DNA from: an uncultured Lachnospiraceae bacterium
GTDB lineage: Bacteria; Bacillota; Clostridia; Lachnospirales; Lachnospiraceae
Length of the DNA stretch: 45,849 bases
Direction: 5' to 3'
Assembly (NCBI GenBank): GCA_902489645.1
Contig: CABUAW010000014.1
Location: 1-45,849, forward strand
Shown here: piece by piece, positions 1-7,835 of the stretch
Layout of the letters: each line of letters opens with the position of its first letter
How positions within the stretch are numbered: position 1 is the stretch's first letter
Position numbers and translations under genes: made by a program
The notes under the pieces: generated by a model
Database searches by the model: none
What the model saw: the letters and a program-made list of their open reading frames with translations, nothing else
What the model was told of the DNA's origin: nothing

Positions 1-1
1 A

Positions 2-541
2 CGGGGAATCTTTTCCAATGAGGCCGGCCTTGGAACAGGCTCTATCGCCCACGCCTGTGCAGATACACAGAAACCTGTAAAACAGGGCTTTTTCGGGATT
101 TTTGAAGTATTTACGGATACGATTTTAATTTGTACATTGACCGCATTGGTTATTTTATGCAGCGGTGTACCGGTAGGCTACGGCAGTGCGGCCGGTGCGG
201 AACTGACGATTCTTGGCTTTACATCGACGTATGGCAATTGGGTGTCCGTTTTTACGGCGGTGGCCATGTGCTGTTTTGCCTTCTCAACGATTATCGGATG
301 GGGCCTTTACGGCGCCCGGTGTATTGAGTTCCTGTTTTCATCGAAGATTATTAAACCATTTATGGTTATCTATTCTCTGGTGGCTATTTTAGGTGCGACG
401 GTGGATTTGGGATTATTGTGGAGTATTGCCGAAACGTTTAACGGCCTGATGTCCATTCCGAACCTGATTGCCTTGTTTTTGCTGTCAGGTACGGTTGTCA
501 GATTGGTCAAAGAATATTTTGATGCGGAAGGAAAAGAATAA
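2..541 (+). CDS. Sodium:alanine/amino-acid symporter (AGCS family), C-terminal part
   Basis: Sodium-coupled amino-acid uptake carrier of the inner membrane. The reading frame is open from base 2, so the gene begins outside the window and only about 179 C-terminal residues are present. The first residues read GIFSNEAGLGTGSIAHA, which is the AGCS signature around the conserved Asn-Glu-Ala-Gly. After it come at least four hydrophobic segments, the usual C-terminal membrane helices of the family, and a short charged tail ending KEYFDAEGKE. A rho-independent terminator follows directly, so this is the end of its transcript. The family call is firm; whether the substrate is alanine, glycine or another amino acid cannot be read from this part. 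Confidence 0.9.
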   Translation, partial: RGIFSNEAGLGTGSIAHACADTQKPVKQGFFGIFEVFTDTILICTLTALVILCSGVPVGYGSAAGAELTILGFTSTYGNWVSVFTAVAMCCFAFSTIIGWGLYGARCIEFLFSSKIIKPFMVIYSLVAILGATVDLGLLWSIAETFNGLMSIPNLIALFLLSGTVVRLVKEYFDAEGKE

Positions 542-548
542 ATATGTA

Positions 549-594
549 AAAAGCGGTGGAATTTTGGAAGAACTTTCAGATTTCCGCCGCTTTT
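549..594 (+). terminator. Intrinsic terminator after the AGCS symporter
   Basis: The arms AAAGCGGTGGAA and TTCCGCCGCTTT pair around a loop of about 18 bases with one G-U pair, and the 3' arm runs into TTTT. It sits 8 bases after the symporter stop. Confidence 0.8.
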
Positions 595-643
595 ATGAAT
601 TGTTTTGAATTACTTTATTTGTTTATAAAAATTTGAAAAATAG

Positions 644-672
644 TTGTTTCGTGTCAACAATTGTGTTAAAAT
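644..672 (+). promoter_or_regulatory. Predicted sigma-A promoter of codY
   Basis: TTGTTT (644-649) is separated by 17 bases from TAAAAT (667-672), with an extended TG one base upstream of the -10 box. An AT-rich stretch just upstream (626-643, AAATTTGAAAAAT core) resembles a degenerate CodY box (consensus AATTTTCWGAAAATT) with about five mismatches; autoregulation is only a weak inference. Confidence 0.6.
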
Positions 673-709
673 ATTAATGAGGCGGCAAATATGAAAAAGG
701 AGGATGGAT

Positions 710-1480
710 ATGAGCGTTGAATTGTTAGACAAAACCAGGAAGATTAATAAGCTTCTTCATAATAATAATTCTAATATGGTTGTTTTTAACGATATATGTG
801 AGGTTTTAAGTGACATATTGGAGTCAAATATCCTTGTTATCAGTAAAAAGGGTAAAATTTTGGGAATTAAGAATCGGACGGGACAGCCATGTATTCATCA
901 GTTAATCAGTGATAGTGTCGGCGGTCATATCGATTCAATGTTGAATGAACGCTTACTCAGCGTACTTTCGACAAAAGAGAATGTTAATTTATTAACACTT
1001 GGATTTTCATGTGATAATGTATCGACTTATGAAGCGATTATTACGCCGATTGATATTGCTGGTGAGCGTTTGGGAACATTATTCATTTACAGAAATGATA
1101 ATTCCTATCAGATTGATGATATTATTTTGAGTGAGTATGGAACGACGGTCGTGGGGCTTGAGATGCTTCGCTCCGTGAATGAGGAAAGTGCAGAAGAGTC
1201 AAGAAAGCTTCAGGTTGTAAAATCCGCCATCAGTACACTGTCGTTTTCGGAGCTGGAAGCCATTACCCATATTTTTGAGGAGCTGGATGGTAATGAGGGC
1301 ATACTCGTGGCCAGTAAGATTGCGGACCGCGTTGGAATTACCCGCTCGGTTATTGTAAATGCTCTGCGTAAATTTGAAAGTGCCGGGGTGATTGAATCCC
1401 GTTCCTCCGGCATGAAAGGAACCTATATTAAGGTCATCAATGACGCGGTATTTGACGAATTGAAGAAAATAAAAAATTAG
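710..1480 (+). CDS. codY: GTP-sensing global repressor CodY
   Basis: CodY represses nitrogen, amino-acid and stationary-phase genes when GTP and branched-chain amino acids are plentiful. The N-terminal half (about residues 1-155) is the GAF-type effector domain, beginning MSVELLDKTRKINKLLH like known CodY proteins. The C-terminal winged helix is almost invariant, with EELDGNEGILVASKIADRVG followed by ITRSVIVNALRKFESAGVIE. I chose the ATG at 710 because AAAAAGGAGG (694-703) lies six bases before it; the in-frame ATG at 704 touches the ribosome binding site. The product is 256 residues, the usual CodY length. It is monocistronic, with its own promoter upstream and a terminator between it and rpsB. 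Confidence 0.97.
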   Translation: MSVELLDKTRKINKLLHNNNSNMVVFNDICEVLSDILESNILVISKKGKILGIKNRTGQPCIHQLISDSVGGHIDSMLNERLLSVLSTKENVNLLTLGFSCDNVSTYEAIITPIDIAGERLGTLFIYRNDNSYQIDDIILSEYGTTVVGLEMLRSVNEESAEESRKLQVVKSAISTLSFSELEAITHIFEELDGNEGILVASKIADRVGITRSVIVNALRKFESAGVIESRSSGMKGTYIKVINDAVFDELKKIKN

Positions 1481-1485
1481 GTATA

Positions 1486-1512
1486 AAGGGCTTGCTTAAT
1501 GCGAGCCTTTTG
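1486..1512 (+). terminator. codY terminator overlapping the rpsB promoter
   Basis: GGGCTTGC (1488-1495) pairs with GCGAGCC (1501-1507) across TTAAT, followed by TTTT. The -35 box of the next promoter lies inside its 5' arm. Confidence 0.7.
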
Positions 1513-1521
1513 TGTTATAAT
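1492..1521 (+). promoter_or_regulatory. Predicted promoter of rpsB
   Basis: TTGCTT (1492-1497), an 18-base spacer, then TATAAT (1516-1521) with an extended TG at 1513-1514. Transcription should start near 1528, giving a leader of about 100 bases before rpsB. Confidence 0.7.
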
Positions 1522-1527
1522 CCTATT

Positions 1528-1629
1528 TTGTAAAAATATGACACGTGGGTCGATTTTCAGGCAGGTGCCGATTGCTGGTCGCCTGAAAAGATGAAATCCA
1601 CGGATGTAAAAACCAATGGAGGTATGATT
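1528..1629 (+). promoter_or_regulatory. Structured mRNA leader of rpsB, candidate S2 autoregulatory element
   Basis: A two-part stem can be drawn. CGTGG (1544-1548) pairs with CCACG (1598-1602) to close an asymmetric internal loop. Inside it TTTTCAGGC (1554-1562) pairs perfectly with GCCTGAAAA (1581-1589). The capped region (1563-1580) is G-rich and can fold further. The structure ends 15 bases before the ribosome binding site GGAGG at 1618. Structured rpsB leaders that bind S2 are known in bacteria; that this one does so is inference. Confidence 0.5.
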
Positions 1630-2358
1630 ATGAGCGTTATTTCTATGAAACAGCTGCTGGAAGCCGGCGTACATTTCGGACACCAGACAAGAAGATGGAA
1701 CCCTAAGATGGCTGAGTACATCTACACAGAGAGAAATGGTATTTATATCATTGACTTACAGAAATCTGTAGGTATGGTAGATGATGCTTACAACGCAATC
1801 AAAGATATCGTTGCAGACGGAGGAACGATTCTTTTTGTCGGAACAAAGAAACAGGCTCAGGACGCTATCCGCACAGAGGCAGAACGCTGCGGTATGTTCT
1901 ATGTAAATCAGAGATGGCTTGGCGGTATGCTGACAAACTTCAAGACAATTCAGAGCCGTATTACACGACTGAAACAGATTGAAGCTATGGCTGAAGACGG
2001 TACATTTGATGTATTACCTAAGAAGGAAGTTATTGCACTGAAGAAAGAATGGGAAAAACTTGAGAAAAACCTTGGCGGTATCAAGAACATGAAGAGAATC
2101 CCGGATGCAATCTTCGTTGTAGACCCTAAAAAGGAAAGAATCTGTGTACAGGAAGCTCATGTATTAGGTATTCCGTTAATCGGTATCGCAGATACAAACT
2201 GTGACCCGGAAGAACTGGATTATGTAATCCCAGGTAACGATGATGCAATCCGTGCGGTGAAATTAATCGTTTCCAAGATGGCAGATGCAGTTATCGAAGC
2301 AAACCAGGGTGTTCAGATGGACGATGCTGAAGAAGCAGCAGAGGAAGTTGCTGAATAA
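1630..2358 (+). CDS. rpsB: 30S ribosomal protein S2
   Basis: Essential small-subunit protein that joins late in 30S assembly and helps recruit S1. The N-terminus MSVISMKQLLEAGVHFGHQT and the internal segments RWNPKMAEYIYTERNGIYII and DPEELDYVIPGNDDAIRAVK are diagnostic of S2. I start at ATG 1630, seven bases after GGAGG (1618-1622); an in-frame ATG at 1624 would leave only one base of spacing. The protein is 242 residues with an acidic tail (DDAEEAAEEVAE). rpsB is followed by tsf, the near-universal bacterial order, but an internal hairpin with a T-run lies between them and probably lowers tsf read-through. Confidence 0.98.
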   Translation: MSVISMKQLLEAGVHFGHQTRRWNPKMAEYIYTERNGIYIIDLQKSVGMVDDAYNAIKDIVADGGTILFVGTKKQAQDAIRTEAERCGMFYVNQRWLGGMLTNFKTIQSRITRLKQIEAMAEDGTFDVLPKKEVIALKKEWEKLEKNLGGIKNMKRIPDAIFVVDPKKERICVQEAHVLGIPLIGIADTNCDPEELDYVIPGNDDAIRAVKLIVSKMADAVIEANQGVQMDDAEEAAEEVAE

Positions 2359-2379
2359 TCAGGGCTTACGACTTAAAGT

Positions 2380-2419
2380 GCTGTCTCAAAATTAGTTTTA
2401 ATCTTGAGACAGCTTTTTT
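2380..2419 (+). terminator. Strong hairpin terminator between rpsB and tsf
   Basis: GCTGTCTCAA (2380-2389) pairs perfectly over ten bases with TTGAGACAGC (2404-2413), followed by six Ts. Because tsf is normally co-transcribed with rpsB, this is probably a partial terminator. A second, very GC-rich hairpin, GCCGGG-GAA-CCCGGC (2438-2452), follows without a T-run. Confidence 0.85.
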
Positions 2420-2519
2420 AAGCAAACAAAACATGGCGCCGGGGAACCCGGCCTGTGATGAAAAAACGAAAAGAATTAAGAAAATAAATAATAAAGAAAA
2501 ATTTATGGAGGAATGAATC

Positions 2520-3455
2520 ATGGCAATTACAGCAGCAATGGTAAAAGAATTAAGAGAACTCACCGGAGCAGGTATGATGGATTGTAAAAAAGCTCTGAAC
2601 GAAACAAACGGAGATAAAGAGAAAGCCGTTGAATTCTTAAGAGAAAAAGGTCTTGCAGCTATCGCTAAGAAAGCAAACAGAATTGCAGCAGAAGGTCTTG
2701 TGGCAACAATCCTTTCTGATAATCATAAAACTGGCGCAATCGTAGAAGTCAACAGTGAAACAGACTTCGTTGCAAAGAACGCAGAATTCCAGGCTTATGT
2801 TGCAAGAGTAGCAGCACAGGCACTGGCTACAAGCGTAAATACTATTGAAGAATTCATGGCTGAACCATGGATTGATGATGCAAGTTTGACGGTAGAGCAG
2901 GCTTTATCCCAGAAAATTGCTATTATCGGAGAAAAATTAAGCATCCGTCGTTTTGAAAAAATTGTCAGCACAGATGGTATTATTACGACTTATATCCATG
3001 CCGGCGGAAAAATCGGTGTTCTTGTTGAACTGACAACAGATTCTGCGGACGAAGCAGTTCTTGAATGTGGTAAAAATGTTGCTATGCAGGTAGCCGCTTT
3101 AAAACCTCAGTATACAGACCGTTCAGAAGTAGATGCGGATTACATTGCACACGAAAAAGAAATTCTTCTTGCTCAGATTATGAATGACCCTAAAGAGTCC
3201 AAGAAACCTGAAAAAGTTATCGATGGCATTATTACCGGCCGTATCAACAAAGAGCTTAAAGAAATCTGCCTTGTTGACCAGGTATATGTAAAAGCTGAAG
3301 ATGGAAAACAGTCCGTTGGTAAATACGTTGAGTCCGTAGCAAAAGCGGCTGGCGTAAAAGTTGCCATCAAAGGCTTTGTTCGTTTCGAAACAGGCGAAGG
3401 TATGGAGAAAAAAGAAGAGAATTTCGCTGAGGAAGTTGCAAAACAGATGAAATAA
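2520..3455 (+). CDS. tsf: Translation elongation factor Ts
   Basis: EF-Ts is the cytoplasmic guanine-nucleotide exchange factor that regenerates EF-Tu-GTP. The N-terminal UBA-like domain (residues 1-50) carries LRELTGAGMMDCKKAL. The core has the family signature with ETDFVAKN near residue 80, the stretch that contacts EF-Tu. The 311-residue length fits the family, and the end FAEEVAKQMK is typical. The ATG at 2520 follows GGAGG by eight bases. It lies downstream of rpsB and its transcript ends in the terminator at 3511. Confidence 0.97.
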   Translation: MAITAAMVKELRELTGAGMMDCKKALNETNGDKEKAVEFLREKGLAAIAKKANRIAAEGLVATILSDNHKTGAIVEVNSETDFVAKNAEFQAYVARVAAQALATSVNTIEEFMAEPWIDDASLTVEQALSQKIAIIGEKLSIRRFEKIVSTDGIITTYIHAGGKIGVLVELTTDSADEAVLECGKNVAMQVAALKPQYTDRSEVDADYIAHEKEILLAQIMNDPKESKKPEKVIDGIITGRINKELKEICLVDQVYVKAEDGKQSVGKYVESVAKAAGVKVAIKGFVRFETGEGMEKKEENFAEEVAKQMK

Positions 3456-3510
3456 TGGGTGTTCGATGTTAAATTTGCACCAAAAAACATAAAATATTTT
3501 GCATACGAAA

Positions 3511-3553
3511 CCCCTGCCATCTAAATGGGATTTAGGCGGCAGGGGATTTTTTT
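3511..3553 (+). terminator. tsf terminator
   Basis: CCCCTGCC (3511-3518) pairs with GGCAGGGG (3538-3545) and is followed by ATTTTTTT. It overlaps the 3' end of the convergent CPBP gene, so it also separates the two transcripts. Confidence 0.85.
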
Positions 3554-4607
3554 ATTTATCAGAAATGCTGAATGTACATAGCGCATCTTTTTTCTTCCGA
3601 TAGGGTTTGGCCAGCAGAAAAAGTCCGAACAGTATGCCGTTGAGAAGCAGTGCCCATGGAATTTGTGCCCAGGAAACGGCCTGGTTTTGAATGACGTCTG
3701 CCGAATAGGTGCCGGAAATCACAGGAATCAGGTTATTATTGAAAAAATGGATAACAACCACGGCCCAGATATTATTCGTCCGCATATAGACATAGCCGAA
3801 AAATATACCATAGGTGACACAGGTAATCATCTGGCTTACCAGCATAATGAGTCCTTGGCTCGGTGAGGTATAAAAGAAGAGGTCTACTGGCAAATGCCAC
3901 AGTCCCCATATAAGGCCGAGAATGAGAACGCCATACCGGAGGCCAAAACGTTTCTGTAAAATTGGCTGTAAGTAATATCTCCATCCGTATTCTTCACCGA
4001 AAAATGCAATAAAGGCCAGCAGAAAGCTGAGGGGCATTGAAGCAATATAAATCCATGTGTCCGGGCTGGTCAGAATGGATGTGAATAGGTTTAATTGACC
4101 GGTCACGGCAAAATTAATGCCGGCCCTTAAAAAGTACAGCAGGAGAAAGAGTACAATGCAAAAGAGTGACGTCTTCCAGTTTTGCCATTTCAGTCCATAG
4201 CTCTTCCGGCGTTCTTTGCCGGAGGCCAGCAGGAAAATCCAGCAGAGAATACTGCCGCCCATCATAATCAATTGCATGGCCATTAGCCAGAAAGCTACAG
4301 TTTGGCCGGACATTGCCAATGTTTTTTCAGGCTGAATCACGGTCATTATTGTGGAGACAATCATTAATAGAGTTATCAGGATAAAAACCCGGTAAAACCA
4401 TTTTGGAAGTTGGGGTTCCCCTTTGAGCGTCAGCAGATAGGCCAGCATGACTCCGGCGGCCGGATACATCATCTGTGTGTTGGCAAAGGCGCTTAAATCC
4501 ATTTGTTTTGTGTATCCATACCACATGAGAAATCCCATCAGAAAAGTGACGCCATAAGCCACTATAAGAAAAATAATCCATTGTTTTTTGTCTGTCTTTG
4601 AATTCAT
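3552..4607 (-). CDS. CPBP family intramembrane glutamic protease
   Basis: Polytopic membrane protein of 351 residues, with eight or more hydrophobic segments, of the CPBP (CAAX protease and bacteriocin-processing, 'Abi') family. The catalytic motifs are in order: EEYGWR (residues 205-210, the EExxxR motif), WGLWHLP (234-240, His 238) and IHFFNN (286-291, His 287). Known members process prenylated proteins, protect against bacteriocins, or, as with MroQ of Staphylococcus aureus, affect Agr peptide signalling. The ribosome binding site GGGAGGA lies just before the ATG. It is downstream of an AgrA/AgrC-like pair on the same strand, 99 bases away, so it may be co-transcribed with or controlled by that pair. 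Substrate unknown. Confidence 0.88.
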   Translation of the reverse strand: MNSKTDKKQWIIFLIVAYGVTFLMGFLMWYGYTKQMDLSAFANTQMMYPAAGVMLAYLLTLKGEPQLPKWFYRVFILITLLMIVSTIMTVIQPEKTLAMSGQTVAFWLMAMQLIMMGGSILCWIFLLASGKERRKSYGLKWQNWKTSLFCIVLFLLLYFLRAGINFAVTGQLNLFTSILTSPDTWIYIASMPLSFLLAFIAFFGEEYGWRYYLQPILQKRFGLRYGVLILGLIWGLWHLPVDLFFYTSPSQGLIMLVSQMITCVTYGIFFGYVYMRTNNIWAVVVIHFFNNNLIPVISGTYSADVIQNQAVSWAQIPWALLLNGILFGLFLLAKPYRKKKDALCTFSISDK

Positions 4608-4706
4608 CTTCTGTCCTCCCTTTTCGTTTATACGGCTATTTTAACGATAAAAGGCGGTTTGAGGGTGAAATTTGCCTGAACAGACGGGAAGAATGCCCGA
4701 AATGCG

Positions 4707-5444
4707 TTATGAAATATACTTTATCAGGTGTTCTTTTATATTTCTTGAAAAGAGACAGCGTTCACCATTATCCATAATAACCTGCCGGTGCTTTAAGTCC
4801 AGTCCTCGGATGCGTCCGGTATTAATCAGGTAGGACCGGTGCGCCCGCACAAATCGTTCACCAAGTGTTGATTCCAATTCCTGAATACTGCCGATAAAGT
4901 CGATACGATTCTGGTCGGCATGGAGTATAATCCGGTGGCTGCGGCCGCCTGTTTCAAAAAACAAAATTTCATCAATAGGAATATGTTTTACCACATCCAT
5001 AACTTTGACTGTAAAATAAGGTCTGCGGCTGCTTGTATCTTCACGCATCCGGTCTGTAATAATATGCAGGCAGCGGGACATGTCCGAAAACATTTTTTCG
5101 TGATTTTCTTTTGTAATGTAATCTAAGGCTTCCAGGTGATAGCGGAAGGTTTCAAAGGCCAGTTCCTTGTAGGCCGTCACATAAATAATAAATCCCCGTG
5201 TATCATATTTGCGGATTTCCTGGCCTAATGCGAAGCCGTCCATGGATTCCTGGTTCAGTTCCACATCCAAAAAATAAATACCGCGTCCGGGCGCTTCTTT
5301 GACAGCCTGAATAATCTCCTCCGGGTGCCTCGTACTGAGCGTCAGTTTCATATCATAGTCTTCAATAAGTATTTGATTTTTTAAATAAGATTCGAGTTCC
5401 GTGCGAATCTGCGCATTGTCCTCGCATATGTATACAGGCAGCAA
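4707..5444 (-). CDS. LytTR-family response regulator, AgrA-like
   Basis: Cytoplasmic transcription regulator of 245 residues. The receiver domain (about 1-125) has the acidic pocket E8-D9 and phospho-acceptor D60 in IYFLDVEL. The C-terminal LytTR DNA-binding domain (about 140-243) has the pattern FFETGGRSHRI ... RAHRSYLIN ... RQVIMDNGERCLFSRN. This domain order is that of AgrA, ComE and VirR, which bind pairs of 9-bp direct repeats. The gene begins three bases after the histidine kinase stop, so the two are translationally linked. No target site was identified with confidence, and no pheromone precursor gene was seen nearby. Confidence 0.93.
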   Translation of the reverse strand: MLPVYICEDNAQIRTELESYLKNQILIEDYDMKLTLSTRHPEEIIQAVKEAPGRGIYFLDVELNQESMDGFALGQEIRKYDTRGFIIYVTAYKELAFETFRYHLEALDYITKENHEKMFSDMSRCLHIITDRMREDTSSRRPYFTVKVMDVVKHIPIDEILFFETGGRSHRIILHADQNRIDFIGSIQELESTLGERFVRAHRSYLINTGRIRGLDLKHRQVIMDNGERCLFSRNIKEHLIKYIS

Positions 5445-5447
5445 CGG

Positions 5448-6812
5448 TTAGGCCTCCTTTATTTTTAGTTCTTGTATAAAATAGCCGTCTTTTATCGTTG
5501 TCATAGGCAAAGCAAAGTCATATTGAAGTAAAATCTGACGGTAGCTCTTCAGCCCGATACCGCGTCCGCTGCCCTTTGTCGAATAGCCTTCAGTGCCAAT
5601 TTTGGAGAAATCCACGGTTTCGTGAAGCGTATTTTTGACAAGGAAGGTCGTATAATTTTTCTGACAACTAATCATGATATATATTTTTCCATTGGAATAC
5701 CCCTGAACGGCTTCAATCGCATTGTCGATGAGGATTCCCAGACAACGGCATAAATCTGTACGGCGCATGCGGGTTTTGTCAAATGTGCGAAAAACTTCCA
5801 AATCACATCGGATATTGGCCTGATTGATAATTTCCAATTTCGTGAGAAGCAGACTTTTTACGGACAATTCATGAATATTGGCCAGTTGGTTCATCCGTTT
5901 CAACTGTTCGCCGACCTGAATATCAAAATCGGCGGCGATATCCTGGATAAAAGTTTGAATGGCTTCTGTATTGCCATCCTCCGCCTGAAGATACATGCCG
6001 GACATCATGTTTTTAAAGTCGTGCCGGAACTGCCGAACTTCTTGTTGAAGGTTCTCAAGACTTTTAATGTAGGTCTCCTGTTGCTGAAGATTAATCTGCT
6101 GTGCTTCAATCTGATATTTTTGCATATCCTGACGGCTAATGTAGAAAAATAATGTGTAGCTTAACATCAGCAGCAGAATGGTGACCATGAGATTGCTGCC
6201 ATTGTCACGTTCAAATCGTGTAAGCATCCTTTGTATGAAGGTGACTAACAGGGGATAACTGCTCATTAAAATGAGTATTTCCCTGCGAATGGTACCATAA
6301 TCGAGCCATTGTCTGTAATGCCGTCCGGCGCCGGTCTTATATAGAATAATGAGAACCGCTATTACACCGATGGGCGCGGCTACCCACAAAAAGAACATAT
6401 ACATCAGCCGTTCTTCCATAACAGCCAGATGGATGATTTTGTCAGGCATCAGCAAAAGTCCAAGATAGTTTCCGGTGTTTATTGTGATGGAAATAATAAC
6501 CATCGTAAACCAGCATATTTTTGTGTCTAAATCATATAAAGCCATCAGAATCCATGTGCCGGCCACGAGTTGGGAATATTCAAGCAGACCATCCGATAGG
6601 TAAGGAATCTGCATCCATCCAAGTTTTAGCATAGCGGCGCCGAGCAGAGAACAACCGACGATGTACAGGAACAATGCTCCGACAACACGGAGCCAGTGAC
6701 GCAATCCTCCATTCCGGGGTTTTCCAATGAAAATATAGGCTTCGATGATTAAAAAGATAATAGCCATATACATGCTTACCATATTAGCGGCGGTTACTTC
6801 TAAAAAATTCAT
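5448..6812 (-). CDS. GHKL sensor histidine kinase, AgrC-like
   Basis: Membrane sensor of 454 residues and partner of the LytTR regulator just downstream. The first 225 residues form about six or seven hydrophobic segments, as in peptide-pheromone receptors. A coiled-coil-like stretch rich in Gln (about 232-260) leads to the phospho-acceptor H264 in RQFRHDFKN. The GHKL ATPase domain has the N-box DNAIEAV (N364) and the G-box STKGSGRGIGL (411-421). This architecture matches AgrC/ComD rather than classical HisKA kinases. GAGGTG precedes the ATG by nine bases. The ligand cannot be inferred: neither AgrB nor AgrD is in the window. Confidence 0.92.
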   Translation of the reverse strand: MNFLEVTAANMVSMYMAIIFLIIEAYIFIGKPRNGGLRHWLRVVGALFLYIVGCSLLGAAMLKLGWMQIPYLSDGLLEYSQLVAGTWILMALYDLDTKICWFTMVIISITINTGNYLGLLLMPDKIIHLAVMEERLMYMFFLWVAAPIGVIAVLIILYKTGAGRHYRQWLDYGTIRREILILMSSYPLLVTFIQRMLTRFERDNGSNLMVTILLLMLSYTLFFYISRQDMQKYQIEAQQINLQQQETYIKSLENLQQEVRQFRHDFKNMMSGMYLQAEDGNTEAIQTFIQDIAADFDIQVGEQLKRMNQLANIHELSVKSLLLTKLEIINQANIRCDLEVFRTFDKTRMRRTDLCRCLGILIDNAIEAVQGYSNGKIYIMISCQKNYTTFLVKNTLHETVDFSKIGTEGYSTKGSGRGIGLKSYRQILLQYDFALPMTTIKDGYFIQELKIKEA

Positions 6813-6835
6813 AGTAATTTCACCTCGGTATTACT

Positions 6836-6856
6836 ATACACTATTTTTTCGTGTAT
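6836..6856 (-). promoter_or_regulatory. Inverted repeat in the kinase-regulator promoter region
   Basis: ATACAC (6836-6841) and GTGTAT (6851-6856) form a dyad with a 9-base gap. On the minus strand it overlaps a possible -10 box TATAGT, 16 bases after TTCAAT. It is a candidate operator for the kinase operon. Confidence 0.4.
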
Positions 6857-6914
6857 TGAAACTGAAAAGCATCAATGCATGATTGAAAAAATATCAGTGT
6901 ACCCGGGATAAAAA

Positions 6915-6926
6915 GTGTGTTATAAT
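6915..6926 (+). promoter_or_regulatory. Extended -10 promoter of the HPr gene
   Basis: GTGTGTTATAAT: TATAAT (6921-6926) with TG one base upstream. No good -35 box is seen, which is common for extended -10 promoters. Confidence 0.55.
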
Positions 6927-6973
6927 AAAAATAGGGTTACATTTGATTAAAGCAATAGTTGGGGGCAGTGATT

Positions 6974-7234
6974 ATGGTAAAAGAAAAAGTGCTTGTAAAG
7001 AATCCAATTGGCGTACATTTAAGACCTGCGGGCGATATTGCAGAAGCAGCGATTAAGTATAAAAAGTGTGAAATTTATCTTTCGACCGGCGGCCGGATGG
7101 TAAATGGGAAGAGCTTATTGAGTATTCTCAGTCTCGGTATTAAACAGAATATGGAATTTGAAATTATATGTGACGGCGAAGACGAAGAAGCGGCAATGAA
7201 AGCTATTTTAGCTTCTCTGGGGCCAGATTTATAA
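6974..7234 (+). CDS. ptsH: Phosphocarrier protein HPr
   Basis: Small cytoplasmic phosphocarrier (86 residues) of the sugar phosphotransferase system. It has the active-site motif NPIGVHLRPAG with His15, Arg17 and Pro18, which accepts phosphate from enzyme I. It also has the Firmicutes regulatory serine in NGKSLLSILSLG (Ser47, equivalent to Ser46), the target of HPr kinase and the signal for CcpA-type catabolite control. Crh, which lacks the histidine, is therefore excluded. I start at ATG 6974, nine bases after GGGGG; upstream GTG and TTG alternatives exist. No enzyme I gene is adjacent, so this is a free-standing HPr with its own promoter and terminator. A second HPr-like copy elsewhere in the genome cannot be excluded. 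Confidence 0.9.
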   Translation: MVKEKVLVKNPIGVHLRPAGDIAEAAIKYKKCEIYLSTGGRMVNGKSLLSILSLGIKQNMEFEIICDGEDEEAAMKAILASLGPDL

Positions 7235-7266
7235 AAGTAAATAGAAATGAAAGTGCATATCAAGAG

Positions 7267-7292
7267 CAGGCGGATTTTTCCGCCTGTTTTTT
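7267..7292 (+). terminator. HPr gene terminator
   Basis: CAGGCGGA (7267-7274) pairs with TCCGCCTG (7279-7286) around a short T loop and is followed by TTTTTT. It lies between two convergent transcripts. Confidence 0.85.
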
Positions 7293-7321
7293 GGCATAAT
7301 GAATATATCAAGGAACGTAAA

Positions 7322-7801
7322 TCAATCATCAACCGAATCCGAAGAAAAAATGGTGCCGGGGATAATCCCGGAATCACCTTTGTCTACAGTCTGTATAATA
7401 TCTATGATATCATTAAAATTTATCTTATAATCATCGATTTCCAGAATCCTGGAAATCAGATGAATGTTTTTCACTGTCCCGGAGCGCGTAAGATACATAC
7501 CATCTCCCATTCCGCCGGAACCGTCGGGCCCGGGGTCAGAGAAAAAATAGGTTACTGTGATTACCTGGCCTTTTTTTAAAAGACAAAGTTTTTTATTAAG
7601 TGCATCGGCCATTTCTTCGGATAAATCCACTTTGTTTCCACGGGGAATTTCTTTGCTTTGAATGGCTTCGGTATGGCCTTTCAGGGCTGCAAAGGGCGAA
7701 AAAATTTTTGCGCGGTCGGCATTGGACATGTGTGGGTGTCTGGATTTGGGCCGGGGCAGATTTATAATATCATCATATTGATGGGAAATATTTAAAGACA
7801 T
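7322..7801 (-). CDS. YolD-like family protein
   Basis: Protein of 159 residues with the YolD signature near the N-terminus: YDDIINLPRPKS, then HPHMSNADRAKIFSPFAAL. YolD-like proteins are small partners almost always found next to SOS-induced Y-family polymerases of the UvrX type in Bacillus and Clostridia; their biochemical role is unclear. The rest (about 70-159) is predicted alpha/beta with no recognised motif. I start at ATG 7801, preceded by GGGAGG; longer versions would run into the polymerase gene. It lies 34 bases downstream of that gene and should share its LexA-controlled transcript. Confidence 0.85.
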   Translation of the reverse strand: MSLNISHQYDDIINLPRPKSRHPHMSNADRAKIFSPFAALKGHTEAIQSKEIPRGNKVDLSEEMADALNKKLCLLKKGQVITVTYFFSDPGPDGSGGMGDGMYLTRSGTVKNIHLISRILEIDDYKINFNDIIDIIQTVDKGDSGIIPGTIFSSDSVDD

Positions 7802-7835
7802 ACACGGAGGCCTCCCTTGAATTTTAAAAATAGAA

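Noticed and set aside
2438..2452. Operator or riboswitch before tsf
   Set aside because: GCCGGG-GAA-CCCGGC is a perfect small hairpin but has no surrounding structure or partner that would suggest a regulatory function.
4608..6958. AgrD-like pheromone gene in the gaps of the kinase operon
   Set aside because: The gaps 4608-4706 and 6813-6958 contain no short frame with a ribosome binding site and a Cys-containing core followed by an acidic tail.
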